Counted from the stretch's first letter, positions 1 to 13,465 are shown. The stretch is DNA of 64,000 bases from Hydractinia symbiolongicarpus (GCF_029227915.1 NC_079888.1:4475001-4539000); one strand, 5' to 3'. Translations and numbers: made by a program. Notes: a model not told the origin generated them from the sequence alone.

Positions 1-742
1 ATCGAGGTGTATGCTTGTAAAATTAGTGTGAAATTCAGTTTCTTTGCACATTTAGTCTGTTTCTTAATCTATTTTGCGTAATTACAATCTAACTATGTTC
101 ATAGACACGCCATTGAACGAAACAAAGTGCAGCAACAAAAATATTTAATAAATCTAATCATAATTATTTCACAATGTTAATGTTTAAACAACACTTTAGC
201 TTACAAATTTACATTCTTACTAATAATCTTACTAACTCTGCTTTTAAGGGACTGGTCACCAGATCACAAGGGAACTAGATTACCTGCTGTTAGGGTGGAT
301 TACCTTCTATTGATCGAGTACAATGTTGAAACCAGTCTAGCAAAATGTAATGTGGATATATCACTACATAGTGCCATATACACAATCTTTTACTACAATC
401 ATCCATTCTTCATCTCTAATCATGGTTGCTAAGTGATTTTTTGTCTTTATCTTTTTAACATGACAAAGTGTTTAGCTTCACATGACTCTAAATATGTTAG
501 TTAAAAAACCATTTCTCAACTTTTGTTTCAAAAACATTTTTTGACAAATTTATAAAGCCAGACTGTATTATAAATAGTACATGTCATAATGTCAGAAATT
601 TTGTGAAAGAAAATTTTCCATGTGACCTAAAAGCTAATTAAATGAAATTACGTTTCCGAAAAAGAAATAAAACTTCTCATAGGTTAGAAAAAATACACAT
701 TTGTATTTATAATGCTTTAGATACAGTAATAAAAAAGGAAAT
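1..742. other. Upstream flank without recognised gene
   Basis: AT-rich sequence leading to the first gene. I see no convincing exon, RNA gene or repeat in it. Promoter elements of the gene starting at 743 presumably lie here, but none can be assigned by eye. Confidence 0.5.
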
Positions 743-1556
743 ATGGATTGCTTGCAAATTTTAGCAGTGGTGCTGTTTTTACATACCATCTCCGGATACA
801 GCGTAGAAAAGGCGAACACTATTCAACGACAGTATGTCAAACGTGGAGGTAGCTTTGGTACGACTTGTTCCTATTTCAACTGGAGACTTTGCATTCCAAA
901 AAAAGGAAAAAAAGACAATGTAAGTCTAACCAATCTTATTCTCCTTTCTTCAACTCCTTACTTTAATAAGTCCTTGGTGTGTCTGACAAATATAATAACA
1001 TGCTTTGAAATACAATACCTTTTATGTATTTCAAAGATTAATTTAAATCCACATATTATGCTTCCTCCTTTTTAAATATTCCAATCCACCATGTTTCAGA
1101 CATCACCAATAACAAATTTCTGTTGTAAACTTATTCATGAGAGTGATTCTGTGAAAAGTTTGGGCGGGATTATAATACCTTCTAGCTACAAACAATAAAT
1201 TTACATTCTCTCTTTTTCCACAAACTTTGGTGCACAATAGATCATTTTCTAGTCTATAATAATAATACTTTTTACTGCGTAGTCAATATTGTGCATTAAA
1301 AGACAAGTTATTGATTGTAAAAATATGTCAGCTATAATCAAGAAAATAATCAAATAATAACCTAAGAACCTATTTATGTATCTTATAGGGGAAGAAAGAT
1401 GAAGTCTCAAGGATGTTAGCTAAAAGAAACGAGGTACAAGAAATCTTGGATGAACACCGCAAAATGAAAAAACAACTACTGGACAGAGTAATGAGTGATA
1501 GAGAAAAAAAGATTTCAGACATTGAACATGTTGTAGATTTAATATTAAACATGTAA
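743..1556 (+). CDS. Candidate secreted peptide precursor (114 aa, two exons)
   Basis: Exon 1 is 743-919 and ends at a GTAAGT donor; exon 2 is 1389-1556 after a TATAG acceptor. Both junctions are phase 0 and the stop is TAA. The protein opens with a hydrophobic signal peptide (about residues 1-20). A Lys-Arg pair at 33-34 is followed by a Gly/Ser-rich segment and a loop bounded by Cys42 and Cys50 (CSYFNWRLC). Then come basic residues KKGKK at 53-57, where Gly before Lys-Lys would allow C-terminal amidation. Exon 2 encodes a charged, probably helical segment with no cysteine. This signal / dibasic / short disulfide loop / dibasic layout is typical of neuropeptide or peptide-hormone precursors, but I recognise no named family. 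Alternatives are another small secreted protein or a venom-type peptide. The gene structure is fairly secure; the function is inference. Confidence 0.68.
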
Positions 1557-4500
1557 ATTGTGATTTTTATTTTTTTGTTATTATTTAGAAATGTTAATGA
1601 GATATCGTCAATGCACAAAGAAGCTGCGCATTACTCATATTTCTGAATGTTATACACGTTTTCAATGTTATGAATGTCTTGATTGCCACGACCTTCTTTT
1701 CGAAAAAAAACTCTTTTTTACCATTCATCAAATAATCATCTTCCCAAAAATTAAAGGATTGGTGCCTGAGACCAACGATTTACCCTCAGTAGTACTGGGT
1801 AGCCTAATGTATTCTTTTTCTAAAACATGCGACGCACTTTTTAGGACAGCAAATAGTCTTTGTGAGTTAAGGCGGTCCTTTTTTGGCTATGTTTTCCCGA
1901 TTTTACCTACATATTGACAGGACCGTTTTTAGGATATAAAGAAATAACGAGCATTCCCCAGTTTTTTGAATCGTGTAGATGGATTTTTTTAAGATTGTCA
2001 TGTTTTGGATTTTTATTGAAATGTTAATGCATAGAAGGCAAAAATGCACTTTATAAACACTATACGTCTGTAATGTATTAATTTACGGATTATTTGCCTA
2101 GTTGGCGCCTCAATAAGCAGATACATTACGGCTAAATAGCGAGTACCGTGACACACTTGTGGGACCGCAGGGAAACTTTTCCTATGCTTAAATAGGATGG
2201 GTTATTATTTCAAAGCAATAGCAAACTACGCGGGTGGGCCTGCTTCACTGTGTTATATTCCCCGATACAAACTTTCCTGCACACGAAGCTACACTTTCCT
2301 ACATAATAGACCTCGATAGTTGACATGTTCATACATTGGTATAAAAATCTCGCGTTTTGATCGTGTTTAGCATTGCAATCGTTGAATTTTATATTAAAGT
2401 CCAACATCAACACCTAAAGGAAATAATTGATATCTTTATCCGAGTTAAGATTGCAGAACCTAGTATCGTGTTCACTATGTGAAGTGTTTCACGTAAGTCC
2501 TGGGAAAATGATGCTGTCTGTTTAAATTGTTAATTTTTAGCAGCTGCCCCGGATATCTTTTGCCTAGAATGGTGTAAGTCTTTTTGCCATCATAAAAATA
2601 GTTTCTGACTTTTATGGCTTATAAAAAGGTTTAAGGAATGGGAGCGGGATAAAAATATAACAGAATAACAGAAGCAAATTATTTTATTGTTAGTAGTTCT
2701 GTGTTATCAATATATCAACAAGTATATCTGCATATTTTTCAAAGAAATATATTTCTAAAAAACAATACTGACATTGAGTTAAAAACAGAAAGCCGATTTT
2801 GCTACAATACAGTATTACCAAACTCATGATAAATATCTTACATATACTGCATCATTAACCTTATCAGCTGTGAAATTGGAAATTCAAAGATTTTTGTTTT
2901 AATGTCATATATTATTTTTTTTAAATCATGACATTATTATTATTATTCCGAATGTTTATACAGGATATAGCCACTTCAGTGTTTGAAACACTGTTATCAA
3001 TGTGGGTCCTGTGTTCGGAATGTATACATTAAGTATACACCGGCATTACCTACCCAATAACCACAAGGCCAGACTACTTTGGATGAAACTCTGATTGACC
3101 TGACTTGTGTTTTTATTCCACTGTATTTTGGTGAACAAGTGTTGCAAGGAAATCAATAGTCGTGCTATTGTAGTACTTGAGACACCACCCACATCAAAGT
3201 TGGAATTATTAAAGCGTGAACTTTTTAGCGTCTGATATCCCCGAAAAAAAGCCAAAAAAGCAAACGATAACTTTAATCGACTGAAGGATACATCACATTA
3301 TCTCTTTTTCAACAATTTCAATATTCTGCAGGTTCCACAATGTTCCTTTTTATCAAACACATGCAGATCCTAATCAAATTAAATTAATAAGACGTATAAT
3401 ATATGTCAACTAGCTCGCAAATCACAGACGTTGACAGTCATAATCAATTTTTGTTTCTGAACGAGTATTTCGCTAATACTTTAGAACTACAAGTCCTCAG
3501 GTGTGCAATCTGGATCAATATTTATCACCATGTGTATAATAAGCTAAGTGGCGGCGTCCTCACTTAGGAGGTTGATGGTCTCGAGATCGAAACCGATTAC
3601 GTTACATTTTTTCTCATATTTTTATATTGACGTTTCTATGCATGCAGCTAGCCAAACTATTTTTACTTTTCGTTAATCACAATTAGACAAATCATTTCTT
3701 TGCATATCGAAAAAAGTTTATTGTAGTTTACTTAGGTTTGATCACAGGTCTAGCTAAGCTACAAGACTCCTTTGAGTAGCGTGTGCTACTCCTAAACCCA
3801 ACTCTGTTCTTTTTCGCATTCTGAGCTATAGAAAAAAACAACAACCAACCAACATACACGTGATATTTAGCACCAAAACGTTGTAAATTATTGCTTTAAT
3901 TATTGCTGCAGTAGTTGGAAAGTGACATAGATTTTTTTCGTCTCCTTTTCTTATTTTTTTGCTTATGTTTTAGGAAAAAAATTGTTAAGCTTCGAAATGA
4001 ACGAATATTCGCAACTTTTCAATAACATCATAAAAAAAACTGACTTAGGTTGGATTTAAACTAGTCAAACACGGGAAGTGCTCAAAATCAGTAAAAAATG
4101 CCATCGTGGAACAGACGTTACACTACCTTATCAATATTTCTACAAGCTAGAAAATAAAATATAATTTCTTGTGTTTCTCACGTGCTCGAGCATTATTTTG
4201 TTTATACACACGAAATTAACTTGTAATATTTATTCCCTTAAATCATCTACTTTGCCTTAGCAAATTCCTCGTTCTTCGAAGACGGATCTTAAATTTTATT
4301 TATGTCAGTTCAACCTATTTTTAGGAATGTTAATGTATAATAGGCAAGGTGGTAAACAAAAGACAATTCTACAAATTAATTTTAAACTGATTAGTTCTTG
4401 CGTCCTCTCTTAGTGCCGGTGGCATAAAAATTCACGCATAAGGTAAAAATTAAGTGAAAAATACAAAATTGACTTGAAAATTTGGTACAACAGGGTTTTA

Positions 4501-7500
4501 GAATGGTTTGATAAAATTGAGCAAAAAATATTCGTCATAGGTCCTTCTTTTCCAGCCCTTTTCGATGCCACTGATAAATAGTTTTTTAAGAGAATGTCAC
4601 TTTTGTCTAAGAAACAAAAAGTAATTCTCTTTGTCACTCTCTTTTTGATGCTCGCAAATCTTACCGGAGGATATTGATATTATAGAAAGTTTGGCTAAAT
4701 GTGGCAAAATAAACTTTCTTCATTTTCTTCTATAAATACGGATGGAAAGATAATCTGCACTCTCGTTAAAAATGAGACAGCTTTGAAATAAAAACTCACG
4801 CTTCGACAACTTGTAAGTTTGTTTTTCGACCTTTCGTTCATTTGTTTTACTGCCTTAGACCCTGTTTTGTGCGTGGACGGTACACAAGAAAGCAGACGCA
4901 ACTATGCGAACACACGGGGGCGGTAGAATAAAATACGGTACATCGGTCAGTCTAGTACAGTATGACGATGACGTTTCATAGCTTAAATACAAACAGAAAA
5001 AATACAAAGATACAAAAGGATAAGCACAACATAAATAAATACAAACATATCCTGTGTCGATAGACATACTATTACACGTACAAAATAAAGCATGAAACAC
5101 TAACTATTGCGTCGTTTACTGCGCTAGCTACCCTTTTGCTGCTTGAAGAAACTCCTTACGTTAAGATTTCAATCAAGAACTACGATATTTTCGATTCTCA
5201 CATTTACCACACGCTTGTCCTATTCGTACGGAGATTAGAAGCAATGTGACAAGTGCGCGAAAAAACTATAAGAACCCAATTAAAATTAATGTGACGTGAC
5301 GGGTCTCCATCTCCGAGACTGATCTTCATCCTTCATGTTCAAAACAGACCCCAATATATAAATTGAAGCCAACTTAACTAGGAGTACACGCAGTCTTACA
5401 TCAGAATGACTACCTCTTCGTATCTACCCACTATATACAAAGCACCAACTAAGCTTGCAAGACTCCTTCAATATTAAAAGGTTTACGAGGTCAGCATGTG
5501 ACACAGTTGGTAGAACAGCACCTTTAGGAATTCATCAATAGGCTTTATAAATATACAGTTGGTTACATTTTTTTCAGATAGAACATATTCTTGAAAATCT
5601 TTGTCAATTCAAACATAATCCGAGTGTTATAGATTTGATTTTCTTAAGCATTACTGATGCTGAATGGCAAAAATGTGATTTCATATAAAAAATCCGGATG
5701 AGAGATCCTATCTAAACGATAAAGATTGAAAACCCTTTTTTCCCCCGAATTATTCATGCTCATGTTATCAACGTGGTACGTATTCAGAATCTTGCATTTA
5801 AAGACTTCTGAAGCAAGAAAAATAATGTAATAACGTCATTGGGATCGAAAAAGACGTCATTGCGGTTGATCGACTTTCTCTATCTGGTCTGTAATTTATC
5901 CCAAGACCTGTATATCTGCTTATTAACCCCCTGGTAACTATAACACTGGTAATAGATAATATTTAATCAGTACAACATTTTAAGATGTTTAGGTTTATTA
6001 ATTTAGTAAGAGGTTGGCACGAATTGAATGAAAAAGTAGAAAACATTTTTTACAAAGTCTAGAAAACTGCGGCTACTCACTTATAATCTAAGTAAAATTC
6101 CGACCACAATATTTACAGTATTTCAATAATTTTAACAGGTTGCATAACATATAACTTCCTTTATATGAATTTATTTAGATGCATGTGTTCTTTTTGCATG
6201 CTCACGCACATAGTTATAAACCACAGAAGTAGTTGAAAGCGTTCCATGCATTCATTATGTTCCTCACTGTTTCTATTAGTATTCCAGTCGATAATTATAT
6301 GCTAATTTCATCTGGATGCTTGACGTCTTTTAACCAGCTATCTCGGATTGAAGTGCGAGATATTTTCGCCCCCCTCCAATATAAGGCAATGCACGACAGC
6401 ATTATAAACTCGCTGACTTTGTAAGTTGCGTCTTCAAGTCAATTTTTTCTTTTGATTTTATTTCCTAATTTACTAGTGCTGTCAGACGAAAGGAAATGAT
6501 TTATTGTTTTTTTTATAAAAACCGAGGAAAGGAGTAGATATTTTGTTCGATCTTGGTGGTTGCATTTTCTCTTTTAATTCATTTTCCAAAGTAAGTAATT
6601 TGGGCGCGCAAAAATTACTTCTCCATCACAATTATCTTCGTAAAGGTTGTCTGACAAACAATCTAAATGAATGAAAATAGAAATGCAATCGTCATCATTT
6701 AGATTGTAAATCGTTATCAAATAGGAAAGCCTATATTAATTAAAAAATATTTATATATCCTAGAAAAATCCTACAGGCATAGTGATAATTGATGACGAAA
6801 CGCATGAAAATCGCCTTCAAATGTATCACATGAGAGGGTTGGAAATTATTGCGACTATATACATTAAGGTGTTTTCACAAACAATTTATTTTAATTGATT
6901 GGTATAATTATTTGCGAAAATTAGCTATGTTCCTTGTAATTTTGGCTGCATCAACAAAAAATATTCAAATTCCTGTGTCGATTTTTTTTTGTCCTTAAAA
7001 AATCGTTGTTCCACGAGATACCTTTGGAAATATATAATACAAATACCATACCGATATTTAGGTATTGATAAGGTCACTTACATTTCGTATACAATTACAA
7101 TTTTACATCACATATCGTAACAGCATGCCTCAAGCGACAAAAAAGAAGAAAATTAACTAAATGTAATCATCAACTGAAAGAAAAAAACATTGTCAAGTGT
7201 TTCTAAGTTACGTAACATATTTTTATGTTTCTTCAGAACAATTATAGATATGGAAATACGATAAGAATTCATTGTATATATTGTCCTTAAAAAAAATCCT
7301 TTTTCCGGACAGTGAATTTATTTGCAAACTCTAGAGAACTAACCCACTTCCTAATAGCCGCTTTTCATTTACTGGAAAAAAAAGTTTCCGCAAAAATATT
7401 TCTTAGATCAATCCTGACATACCGTATCGGTCAGAAAAAATCAGAAAAAAGTGGCCAAATATTTAATAAGCAACTAATATATTTTGCCAGCCAACAATTT

Positions 7501-9258
7501 TTATCGACTTTTTTTACCCGACTAAAATTTTTTGCCGATTTTTTCTTAACAAATTATTTGTCAATTTTCTTTGTTTGGCCAATTTCATTGCCCGTTTTTA
7601 ACTTCAGTATTACCTATGAAACCATAAAGGCAATAGAAAGAACACAAAAAAACAGCCTCGTCTCAGTCTCACATTGTTCCAACTAATCGTTACATATGAC
7701 AAAGAAAGCCGAGAAGAAAAAGACGAAGTAGAAGTTGATGACCAATGCAGGGAAAATATTGAAATGAAAGAAAAAGAAAAGTGAATTATCTAAATTAATT
7801 GTTTTATATAGTTTTCAATGTCCTCTTGTTGAAGCATAAAAATTCAACTTTTCGTGTATGGTCGTTTTCGATTTAGAAGTTAGTAAGCAAAAAGCGACTA
7901 ATTTTAAATTTTAGTTAGCAAAGTGACTAAGTTTTGTCAAAGTGACCAAACTCTTTTTCGACTTTTCTTCGCCGACTTTCTTTGAAGTAACTTCACGGCA
8001 AAAAGGGGAAAAGTTTTAATTCTGTTCTTATTAAAAAAAAGGCTTGCAAGAAAAAGAAACTGCAAAAAAACTGTGTGGGAATTAAAAACATAACAAAAAA
8101 ACACAAAATGAGAATATAGCATCTTACATATCCCTGATCAGGAATTATTTTCCCCCTGTTTTGTTATATTACCATTAGATTTTGGGGAATCGTGGAGGAA
8201 GTATTTCGTCAACAGATTTTTTAAACTAGAAAGGTTGAGTTTATCAGTGTGTGAGGGCATACATTGATCAATTTAAATAAAGTCATACTTGTTATGTTAG
8301 ACAGACATGTGTATTCAGCATGAAACGAAAGAAATGAGTAACCAATGTTTTTATGTTTGTTTAATTGCTCATATGTTTTTGTTCAATATCTTTAAAACAA
8401 TCTTGAATATCATAGTGGAATTATAGGATATACTTAAACGTTGCTTCCGAAATCCAATGTCAGTTAACATGATTTTTAAATCTGTATCGTTATTTTAGTG
8501 TTCTTTTCGTGCGTAAAATAATCCTTGAACATTAGATTCGAAGTACTTTGAGTTGTTTTTGCTTTTACTAAAGCACTTTAAGATACTATGGCAGTATATT
8601 TACCTCTAACAAAGGCGCACTTGTCGAAACAAAAGTGGTAATATTTGCACATGCGATGGTTGACTGGCGTGACAACAGACTGATAATTGTGTGGCTAAGC
8701 TTAGCAATCGCATTGTGCCCTCACAAACGTGATATGTGAAAACAATAACAGGATCGAAAAAAAAATCGTAAACATTTTTTTTATAGCCAAAATGCTTGGG
8801 AAGAGGATTAGAACTGGCAAAGAAAGCGGGTCGTTTATCATATCTTTCTGTTTTTAATTAGAATTAAACAGACATGGATGTCTCAAACATTTATGTCACT
8901 TAGTCTTAGAAAATCTATTTCCAAATATTTAGCAATAGGCGTTCACCTTGTCTATCTCCATACTTTTGTGGCCTTGCACAAAGTTTTTCACGTTCTTGTT
9001 GCCAAGTTAACAAGAAGAAAAAACAAACTTACCCACCATGGCAATGATAAAAAAATGTTTTATGTTTGTTTGAATAACAAATTATGTTTGTTTGCAGTGT
9101 CGTGTTCTTTATTTGCTTTTGGCAAAAACGTTTAAATATGTTGTATACGAATGAAGGTAATTGACTGAACAAACAGACAACGTCGTTTATCAAACAAAAC
9201 ATTTGAAAAAAGAAGGCTCGACGATCCCTCAACAAGAGGACGAAAAGATAAATCAATA
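1557..9258. other. Long intergenic region, no recognised gene
   Basis: AT-rich DNA with only short, compositionally unconvincing open frames. A repeat tail at 2936-3012 resembles those at 46797-46880 and 38155-38220. A short GC-richer patch near 3541-3600 resembles a decayed tRNA-derived SINE head. I see no splice-consistent exon chain on either strand. Confidence 0.45.
2936..3012. repeat. Interspersed repeat tail (family shared with 38.2 and 46.8 kb)
   Basis: A TATT-rich run is followed by a block with 'aggatatagcca', 'cttcagt', 'ctgttatcaa' and 'tgtgggtcct'. The same order, with small changes, occurs at 46797-46880 (aaggatggcca, ctgttatcaacatgggtcct) and in diverged form at 38155-38220. 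This looks like the 3' part of a short retroelement read in antisense. The full element is not preserved here. Confidence 0.5.
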
Positions 9259-12200
9259 ATGTCTCATAAAGAATCGCAAATCACCTTGGTTTTATTGTTG
9301 TTATTGGCTGGCGTGGTTTTATCTAGTGGTATGTAAAATTACTCGTCTCCTTTTAAATCAAGTTCTTAAATGACTTTAGACGTTTGCGTTTACCATTGAG
9401 GTAGTTAAGAGACTTTAAAAGAGTATTTGCTTTTCGTCATTTGTCAACATGTAATGTTTCTGAGTATTTAGACTTGTGAGGGACAAGTAACTTTATGCGA
9501 TCAGTGTCCTTTTATAGTAAAGCTTCTCGATGAAAACTCGAATGATTTTTCTTTATTTTTTATTGGGAAAGGATTATTTGTCCCTAGAATTCTTCCCTTG
9601 AGAATTTTACAAGATGCCTAAAACAATTCTATTTAAGCAGTGAACGATTTTACTATGAAGCAGGACATTTGGAGAATATTGTACCTTCACTTGCTCGCTT
9701 TGTTTAAGACCATATTAGCCAATAGCTTCTTTTAACCTCATCATGAGAGAATAAAAAAACTAGCCTGGTTGTGTGGAAATATGACACAAAAACACACTGC
9801 AACCAGACGCTTAAAGAACAGTTTTTTTATCTTTTCTATGTTATCCTTTTTCAAGGCTTAAAAATCAACGGTGACGTCAGGAGACTGAATGACGTCATCC
9901 AATTTTTTATGCAAGTTTTCATTCATTTCTGTACCAATTATATTCCCAAGTTTTTTGTCGATCGATGTCCATTTTGTCACTTTCGGAGGAGAGAGCCTTG
10001 TTTAAATCCCTGTTGACTCTTCTAAGCCTCCATCGCCTCCATTTTGTCACTTTCGGAGGAGAGAGGCTTGTTTAAATCCCTGTTGGCTCTTCTGAGCCTC
10101 CATCGCCCTGCCTAAATAGAGTTTGAAGAAATTCGATTTTAACGAAGGTTTTTTGTTCGGCTTGTGACTTTAAGCAAAGTAAACAATGTCAAACATTTTT
10201 TCTGCTATACGTATATTTATGTTCAGTAACTGAGACATTAGTAAGAAAAAAATATTTCTATACACTCCAGACAGCAATCGTGATAAGCGTGACACCCTGT
10301 ACTCTGTTTAAAACCTTGTAATAACATTTACATGTCAAAGCACTGGATATTGTGCAATCTGTCCAGCAGGAATACCAAGAGGTTTAATGTTTAACTTTGA
10401 AGTACAAAGACGTCAAAAGAATCTGTATACCACGCCCGTAGTCGAGGGTTTTAAATTTCACAGCGCGACGACTGCCACTGGTCAGAACGACATACATTTT
10501 TACATCACAGTAATGTTGAACCTTATTTGGTCCCAAAATGTTTTTAAAACTTTCTTTGTATGATATTACCCCTGTTGCCATAGTAATCATCGCTGAATAG
10601 GTGATGGGTGCAGAAAGCAATAAGACAATATTTACGTCTTTGAATCTTTATTATCATTTTAACAATCTTAAGTTTGTTTATATTCTTCTGTTTATATAGT
10701 TTATATTCTACTTTTGTTTTATTAAAGAATCTTAAAGCAACGCTGTCTAGAAGCCAAGGAGTTTATACCTCGCAGTTCGAGTTTATCATTGTTGAAAACG
10801 AGTGTAACTTACCTGTCACTTGACTGCAGGCTTTTTATTGTGAGCTTCCTTTCGATTTGCAGCCTCTTGAGAATGTTACAATCTTTTGAATGAAAAGAGT
10901 AAAAAAAGTCAAATAGCCTGTGTTTCTTTCTTGTATAGAACCAAGCACAACACCTATTTATGAAACGATGGATCCCAAAGCTCTTCAACAAGCAACAAGT
11001 CTAATGCAGATTAGAAATTACCTTAGTTACGCTGTTAACATGGATATTGTCTTTCTGGTGGACGTCAGTTACAATACAACGCAGTATCTCACACCATTGG
11101 CAGCATTGGGAAAACTTGCCACTTCGTGTTTGACAGGCATGCGTGAAGGTAACAACAAGATAGCTCTTATTACCTTTGGAAATACATCTAGACTGGAGTA
11201 TGGATTTCGGGAGTGCTTTAAGGAGGGGTGCCTAAAAAATGTTTCGGACACAGTGATGTAAGTAAATCATTCTTGTATGTTTTTGTCTTTTCAGCTATGT
11301 AATGATCCGATTAAGCGCCCAGCATTTTAAGTATTTTAAGCTCAAATAAGTGCCCACCTGTTAAAAGGGGCGCTTAATCGAAAACTACTTTAAGTAACTG
11401 GGCGCTTATTTGAAAATTTTACTGTTTTTTCACTAAAACTAAGATGATATTGGTGTTGTATAAAAAGTAAAACTAAAAAACACTGAAAGGACTAATATTC
11501 ATTTTGTTACACCTTTTGTTTAGTTTTAGTTTTCAGGAAAAAAAAATGAAATACACCTTTCCCGAGACTTATTCCTCTGATGTGCCGCAACTTTTTCTGT
11601 TGAGTTTTATGGAAATCGAACAACAGATTTGAATTCCTTGTCAAAAATGTGATAAACAAAGAAAATTTCAAAACAATGCAGCAAGGAAACAACTAGCTAT
11701 TTTAATATTTAATTTAAATGTTTGTGGCATGTCCAACCTTTTTTGGAAAACGAGACGGGACATGGTAACTTGAGCATTAAGAAGACTTTAACTGTGATAT
11801 ATATCTCCTCAAAATAGCACTTCTTGTTGGAGTATCAAGTTAAACTTTTACACATAAACTAAACAAACTATGCTGAATTCAAATATGGTATTCATATTTT
11901 ACGAGTTTAAACAAAGCATGACTCATGGTCCCGGGAAAGGTATATTGAAAAAACCGTTGTCCTTAATTTGTACAAAATTAGGAAAAATTTATAAGCGTCC
12001 CCCTCGATTAAGCGCCCATGCAAAAAAACAAAAAAATTAATAAACCCCCAGGGTGCTTGTTCGAATTATTACGGTATGTAATATTTACATATACTTCAAG
12101 TAAATTTTATAGGATCTTCAGAATTTCTTCTTCCTTTGAAACTCATTTTTGTCACTCTTTTTATCAGGTGAACAATAAGATTCAACCTTTAAAAAAAATC

Positions 12201-13278
12201 CGTGCTTTTTTAATTATAGCTATCATAAAATATATTAGAATCAAAATAAATCTTTTTTCACAAATTACAGGGAGAGATCAGAGGGCCGGAAAATTGGCAA
12301 AGGATTACGATACGCAAAACGTTTGCTGAAGAAAGAACAGCGGGACTATAAAAAGGGAAGTCATCAAAACCACCCAAGAAAACAATGCATTGTATTAGTC
12401 ACGTTCGGAGTTGATGTAAGTGAAAATGAGTTTCCCATGGTGCCAAGAATATTAGGTAATGGTATTGACATGATCGTCATCGGAGTTGGAAAAAACGCTG
12501 CTAAAGATGAGGCGACTCTTAATAGTATAACAAAGCCCTATACGAAACAGTCCAAAAGAAGTGGAATGATTCTGGTGACAGAACACTCAGAGTACTTGTT
12601 CACTCTACTGGAAAATGCTGTCAAATACAGTAAGTGATTTCAAAATACTTGTTTTCGAAGTATTTGTTTATAAAAAATGTTTATTTTATACCTGACGTAG
12701 CTTGATTTTTAATGCATAACAACCGCAGCTTTTTTGTGCGTGAAGCGAAATTATTTCAAATTAGACTGGAAATGCTATGCATCGAACATCAATTTATATT
12801 TTCTACCCAACAAAGAACAGAAATTATATATGCCAATGAAAAGCGACGCCAGAAATTAATGCGACGGGTGAATATCTATATTTACAAGCGCGCATAATCT
12901 CTCATTGGTAAGCTGATGAAGACATTTCTGGGGTCGGAAACTTAAATTTTGTATTACTGACCTGAAATTTATAATCTTATCGTCAACCTAACACAAGGAT
13001 TGCTTAAAAAATGTTTAGTAATATTATCTTTTACCATTTTAGCCTGCTTCTAGTAGATTCCAGGATGATAGATATGTATAATTAAGAAGTATTTAAACAT
13101 GCAGACGAAGTATCTGTAAACAGATATTATTTTAACGAAGAATCAAGAAATATTTGACAAAGTTTACGAACGACTGGCACAAACTGAAGGACTTTATGAT
13201 AACAAAGAGCTCGCAAGAACTGAAAGTCAACGCAGTAGTTTAATTCTTATTTTGACTAGTTGTTTGGTTTTTTTATAA
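9259..13278 (+). CDS. Secreted or GPI-anchored von Willebrand A-domain protein (300 aa, four exons)
   Basis: Exons are 9259-9328, 10939-11257, 12271-12629 and 13124-13278; phases 1, 2 and 1 agree at every junction and the total is 903 nt. Exon 1 encodes a signal peptide rich in Leu. The VWA domain spans about residues 58-245: first strand DIVFLVDVSYN (59-69), then KIALITFG, an amphipathic GRKIGKGLRYAKRLL helix, and CIVLVTFGVDVSE. VWA domains normally bind a divalent metal through DxSxS, a Thr and an Asp. Here the first motif is DVSYN (last Ser replaced) and the usual TDG is TFG, so the metal site looks disabled. The last 14 residues (SSLILILTSCLVFL) form a hydrophobic end after a polar stretch, as in GPI-anchored proteins. 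The role is probably extracellular adhesion or ligand binding. If intron 3 is retained, a stop follows within eight bases of the donor, giving a form without the hydrophobic tail. Confidence 0.85.
9969..10108 (+). repeat. Tandem duplication, about 70-bp unit, two copies
   Basis: The block beginning 'ccattttgtcactttcggag' at 9969 is repeated from 10039 with few differences, ending in 'cctccatcgcc' each time. It lies in intron 1 of the VWA-domain gene. Few differences suggest a recent duplication. Confidence 0.85.
11308..12017. repeat. Intron repeat with CGATTAAGCGCCC inverted repeats
   Basis: The 13-mer cgattaagcgccc (11308-11320) is matched by its perfect reverse complement at 11368-11380, forming a hairpin. 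A variant, gggcgcttatttg, lies at 11400-11412, and a further direct copy at 12005-12017. It occupies intron 2 of the VWA-domain gene and looks like remains of one or more short inverted-repeat transposons. Confidence 0.55.
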
Positions 13279-13459
13279 TATTTTTGTTTGTTAAATATTT
13301 CTCTTTCTTGTTTATATAATTTTAGTATTTATGTGTACTTCACTTTTCCATATTGGTGTTACCTCAATTGTCGAAACAAAAATGTGACATACAAGTAGGT
13401 TGCCCCGATATTAAACGCAACAGAGTTTTTTGCAGATTAAGTCGAGATTAAGAAAACGA

Positions 13460-13465
13460 AATAAA
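13460..13465 (+). terminator. Candidate polyadenylation signal AATAAA
   Basis: AATAAA lies about 180 bp after the stop codon of the VWA-domain gene. It is the consensus hexamer, but such hexamers are frequent in AT-rich DNA, so this is only a candidate. Confidence 0.35.

Noticed and set aside
7312-7686. 124-codon plus-strand frame
   Set aside because: Phe/Lys/Asn-rich AT-driven composition with no ATG start at its 5' end, no motif and no splice partners.
10384-10620. 78-codon minus-strand frame and an overlapping sensible plus-strand frame inside VWA intron 1
   Set aside because: Both strands are open, neither has supporting splice phases with the VWA gene, and no family is recognised.
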